From JABCZZ01 sp964454545 (GTDB taxonomy: Bacteria; Pseudomonadota; Alphaproteobacteria; Rickettsiales; JABCZZ01): a stretch of DNA of 7,154 nucleotides. The stretch spans positions 1 to 7,154 of the forward strand of contig CAYVTI010000065.1 of assembly GCA_964454545.1 (NCBI GenBank), given 5' to 3'. Below the pieces are notes generated by a model. That model did not search any database and was not told the DNA's origin. It saw only the letters and a program-made list of their open reading frames with translations. Both the position numbers and the translations under genes were made by a program. Each line of letters begins with the position of its first letter. Position 1 is the first letter of the stretch. Positions 5,147-7,154 of the stretch are shown in pieces.

Positions 5147-5625
5147 AGAAATATGAAACCTTGTCTCATCAGGATCATGTTATGCGATATGTTAAGAGAA
5201 TACTTCAACATCGTGACGAAGATGGGAATTTTATTAGATGTATGCCTCAAGCTTTTGCCTTGCGTGACAAGTTGAATAATGGAACGGCAGAAAAAGAGTT
5301 ATCAGTTACACACCTTGAGAATTTTAAAGGAACACGCCAGCAACAGATAGTGCAGGCGGCCGGAGTTACTGTGAGCAGTATCCATAAGGATAAGAGTAAG
5401 GGATTTCATGACAAAGACATTTTTGCTATTGGTAATGTTGGCTTTATTCATACAGTTTGCAGTAAATATGGCGTAAAAATTAGGATCATAAGTTATCCTA
5501 CTAAGGACAATCCTGCACATGTGAATATTTGTTATTTGCCATATAATAATATGGAGTTGAATGCCTCATTAGAAAGTGAAGCATTTACTGAAATTGTCTC
5601 AGGTAAAAAACTACTTGCGCACTAG
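5143..5625 (+). CDS. Uncharacterised protein, third gene of the TIGR04255 operon (160 aa)
   Basis: It starts at ATG 5143 in a four-base ATGA overlap with the preceding gene; an upstream TTG at 5131 in the same frame is unlikely. The soluble, basic product has CMPQAFALRDK (33-43), EKELSVTHLENFKG (50-63) and a C-terminal NPAHVNICYLPYN (123-135). This pattern ('P-x-AF-x-LR ... LSV-x-x-LE', then a late 'HvNI-x-x-LP') resembles a recurring group of uncharacterised proteins with the sense 'LSVNWLE', but I cannot name it. No nuclease, kinase or protease motif is certain. H125 and H56 are candidates if it is an enzyme. It closes the operon; no intrinsic terminator follows, and only 17 bases separate it from the convergent DUF218 gene, so the two transcripts may run into each other. 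Confidence 0.7.
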   Translation: MKKYETLSHQDHVMRYVKRILQHRDEDGNFIRCMPQAFALRDKLNNGTAEKELSVTHLENFKGTRQQQIVQAAGVTVSSIHKDKSKGFHDKDIFAIGNVGFIHTVCSKYGVKIRIISYPTKDNPAHVNICYLPYNNMELNASLESEAFTEIVSGKKLLAH

Positions 5626-5642
5626 CATTTCTTGACTTCTGT

Positions 5643-6206
5643 CTACTTCCCGCCTATCCAATATACCGGCAGGGCGGCAGCTTCGCGCATGAGCGCAAGG
5701 ATATCACGAGGAAAGAAACGTGCCGGGTAGGTAGCGTGGAAATGAGAGATGCCTGCCTGATGGAACGCGAGGATACAGCGGGGCAGGTGGTAATACTGGC
5801 TGACGATGATCGCGCTGTGGAAATGCTTTTCCTTCATTATTCGTCCAGTATTGATGGCGGTGGCCCGGGTGTTTACGCCTGCGGTATCAATGATAATTTT
5901 ATTCTCCGGTATGGCGTGTTCGCGAAGGTATCTGGCCATGACGGTGGCCTCGTTATAACCTGACTTGCCTACGCCGCCGCTCACTATGATAATGCCGGCA
6001 AGATGCCGCCGGTATATATCTATCCCTTCGTCAAGCCTGGCCTGCAAAGCTTCGGAAGGCGCGCCGCCTGCGTATACTTCATTGCCAAGCACGACGGCGA
6101 TGTCCGATTTTTCAGGATATGCCAGCAGGCCTGCCACTGCAATGCACATACAGTATAAAACAAAAACAGTTGCAGCCACACGCACGGTACGCAGGTTGAT
6201 GACCAT
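5643..6206 (-). CDS. DUF218 (YdcF/SanA-like) membrane-anchored protein
   Basis: This 187-aa protein is read on the minus strand. The start at 6206 is chosen because CAGGAGA (6212-6218 on the plus numbering) lies six bases upstream; an upstream in-frame ATG at 6242 lacks such a site. Residues 7-28 are one hydrophobic segment (a membrane anchor or uncleaved signal), placing the rest outside the cytoplasm. The DUF218 pattern is clear: DIAVVLGNEV (35-44), IIIVSGGVGKSGYNEA (72-87, including E86), IIIDTAGVNTRATA (104-117) and IIVSQYYHLPRC (133-144). Relatives include SanA and YdcF, linked to envelope barrier function and cell-wall or envelope stress, with no settled reaction. Alone on the opposite strand inside a structural operon, it looks like a moron expressed in the lysogen. 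GC content is backbone-like, unlike the adjacent AT-rich operon, so it may have been acquired separately. Confidence 0.85.
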   Translation of the reverse strand: MVINLRTVRVAATVFVLYCMCIAVAGLLAYPEKSDIAVVLGNEVYAGGAPSEALQARLDEGIDIYRRHLAGIIIVSGGVGKSGYNEATVMARYLREHAIPENKIIIDTAGVNTRATAINTGRIMKEKHFHSAIIVSQYYHLPRCILAFHQAGISHFHATYPARFFPRDILALMREAAALPVYWIGGK

Positions 6207-6230
6207 TGTTATCTCCTGAATTACGCTTCG

Positions 6231-6260
6231 ATTATTAACCATAAAATCACATTAACACAA
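6231..6260 (-). promoter_or_regulatory. Candidate minus-strand promoter for the DUF218 gene
   Basis: Read on the minus strand, TTGTGT (6260-6255) is followed after 18 bases by AATAAT (6236-6231), five of six to the -10 consensus. Initiation would fall just upstream of the CAGGAGA ribosome site. This 53-base gap between divergent genes is AT-rich, unlike the flanking coding DNA. The -35 match is weak. Confidence 0.35.
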
Positions 6261-7072
6261 TGACAGCAATAAACCGACTGACGAGCCTGGAGCGCGTGCG
6301 CGACTGGGCGGGTGTCACGACCAATAACGACGATCTGCTGCTTACGCGCCTTATCGATGAGATAAGCAGGTTCATCCTGAACTATCTCCAGCGCCCGACA
6401 TTGTTCCAGTATATCTTCAGCGATATTTATGACGGCATGGGCCAGCGCGTGCAGATATTGCGCCACTGGCCGGTGCAGTCGGTCGCGCTTGTCATGGCGG
6501 ACAGTGTCATCGTCCCGGCCGCATCCAGCACGCTCGACAGCGGATTCACGCTTGAGGCATGGGACGGGCTGCCGCCGGGCAGGCCGCAGGCGGTGTCCTT
6601 ACGCGGTTATGAATTCTGCCGCGGCCATAGCAATATCAACATCGTCTACACGACGGGTTTCGTGATCAAGAATGAACCTCAGACCGTGCCATCATCCGGT
6701 AATTACAGCATCGCGGTCAATGCGCCGCATGGCAGTTTCGGGGCGGATCAGGGCGTAATCTATGCGAACGGTACGCCGCTTGTTAACATCGCAGGGAGTC
6801 CTGTGCAGGGGCAATATACGGTGACCGGAGGGCTCTATTATTTCGCTGCCGCCGATGCGGGCGCAAGCGTGCAGATCAGCTACAGCTACGTTCCTTCCGA
6901 TATTGAACATGCGTGTGTGGAATTGGTCGGCGAGCGGTACCGCCACAAGAACCGCATCGGCGAAGTGTCCAAAAGTCTCGGCGGTCAGGAAACGATCGCC
7001 TTCAGCCAGAAGGATATGCCCGACTTTATCCGTACGCTGCTGCAGCCTTACCGAAGGGTGATTATGGTATGA
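6260..7072 (+). CDS. Head-tail connector (gp6-like adaptor) with inserted beta domain
   Basis: This 270-aa protein has the pattern of HK97 gp6/gp15-type adaptors that form the ring below the portal. An N-terminal helical segment (LTSLERVRDWAGVTTNNDDLLLTRLIDEISRFILNYLQRP, residues 8-46) begins it. The strand-rich RVQILRHWPVQSVALV follows, and the C-terminal helix at DIEHACVELVGERY leads into GGQETIAFSQKDMPDFIRTLLQPYRRV. Usual adaptors are shorter; the extra length is residues about 138-211, a Gly/Ala/Tyr-rich beta segment (NYSIAVNAPHGSFGADQGV; QGQYTVTGGLYYFAAADAGASVQISYSY) that looks like a small beta-sandwich. ATG 6260 lacks a strong ribosome site, perhaps because the upstream region was replaced by the inserted genes. 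Its stop overlaps the next start. Confidence 0.75.
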   Translation: MTAINRLTSLERVRDWAGVTTNNDDLLLTRLIDEISRFILNYLQRPTLFQYIFSDIYDGMGQRVQILRHWPVQSVALVMADSVIVPAASSTLDSGFTLEAWDGLPPGRPQAVSLRGYEFCRGHSNINIVYTTGFVIKNEPQTVPSSGNYSIAVNAPHGSFGADQGVIYANGTPLVNIAGSPVQGQYTVTGGLYYFAAADAGASVQISYSYVPSDIEHACVELVGERYRHKNRIGEVSKSLGGQETIAFSQKDMPDFIRTLLQPYRRVIMV

Positions 7073-7154
7073 TTATGGAAAATGCCCTTTTCCGCACACG
7101 TTTGGAAGAATGCATTTCCCAACGAATGCTTACTGTTACTTCCGAAGGCCTTGT
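7069..7154 (+). CDS. Next head/neck gene, N-terminus only (partial)
   Basis: ATG 7069 overlaps the connector's TGA (ATGA) and is preceded by GAAGGGTGATT. An in-frame ATG at 7075 is an alternative. Only 28 codons are visible (MIMENALFRTRLEECISQRM...), running off the window. By gene order this would be a head-closure, neck or tail-completion protein; too little sequence is present to identify it. Confidence 0.55.
   Translation, partial: MIMENALFRTRLEECISQRMLTVTSEGL

Noticed and set aside
3759..5640. GACTTCT direct repeats at 3759-3765 and 5634-5640 as target-site duplications of the operon
   Set aside because: Seven bases in AT-rich DNA is near chance, and the copies are not at clean cassette boundaries; no transposase or terminal inverted repeats are seen.

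Overview
The window is a stretch of a tailed-phage (Caudoviricetes) head-morphogenesis module, most likely from a temperate phage or prophage of a moderately GC-rich proteobacterium. The host is inferred only from codon use and the general look of the head proteins, and an alphaproteobacterium is a guess. No integrase, repressor, tRNA or attachment site is visible, so integrated and free phage cannot be told apart.

The plus-strand backbone keeps the usual HK97-type order. It has the C-terminal end of a portal protein (3-224), a prohead protease with a probable nested scaffold gene (1198-2121, internal start 1708), a major capsid protein with a large inserted beta-rich domain (2221-3702), a gp6-like head-tail connector with a smaller inserted domain (6260-7072), and the first 28 codons of the next gene (7069 onward). 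The backbone is GC-rich; one capsid line counted by hand (3481-3540) is about 65% GC.

Three accessory insertions interrupt it. (1) Behind the portal's GPGGGQF-type tail, a frame-1 reading continues into a small C-terminal domain that resembles the H-x-x-x-R RNase-like toxin tips of polymorphic toxins. It is followed 13 bases later by a 90-aa DUF1871-like protein, a good candidate for the immunity partner. Portal and toxin are now in different frames, so the fusion is broken or is made by frameshifting. (2) Between capsid and connector sits an AT-rich operon of three genes with overlapping stop and start codons (3819-5625). It contains a TIGR04255-family protein and two proteins of unknown function, and has its own promoter-like sequence and a perfect 34-bp hairpin just upstream. 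(3) Next to it, on the minus strand, is a DUF218 (YdcF/SanA-like) membrane-anchored protein, a typical moron or lysogenic-conversion arrangement.

Non-coding stretches also hold structure. The 227-base gap before the protease contains two tandem copies of a two-hairpin element, whose first stem differs in sequence between copies but still pairs. The protease-capsid gap holds a perfect 18-bp palindrome within GAATC-type repeats. The best candidates for an undescribed system are the TIGR04255 three-gene operon and the portal-linked toxin/immunity pair.
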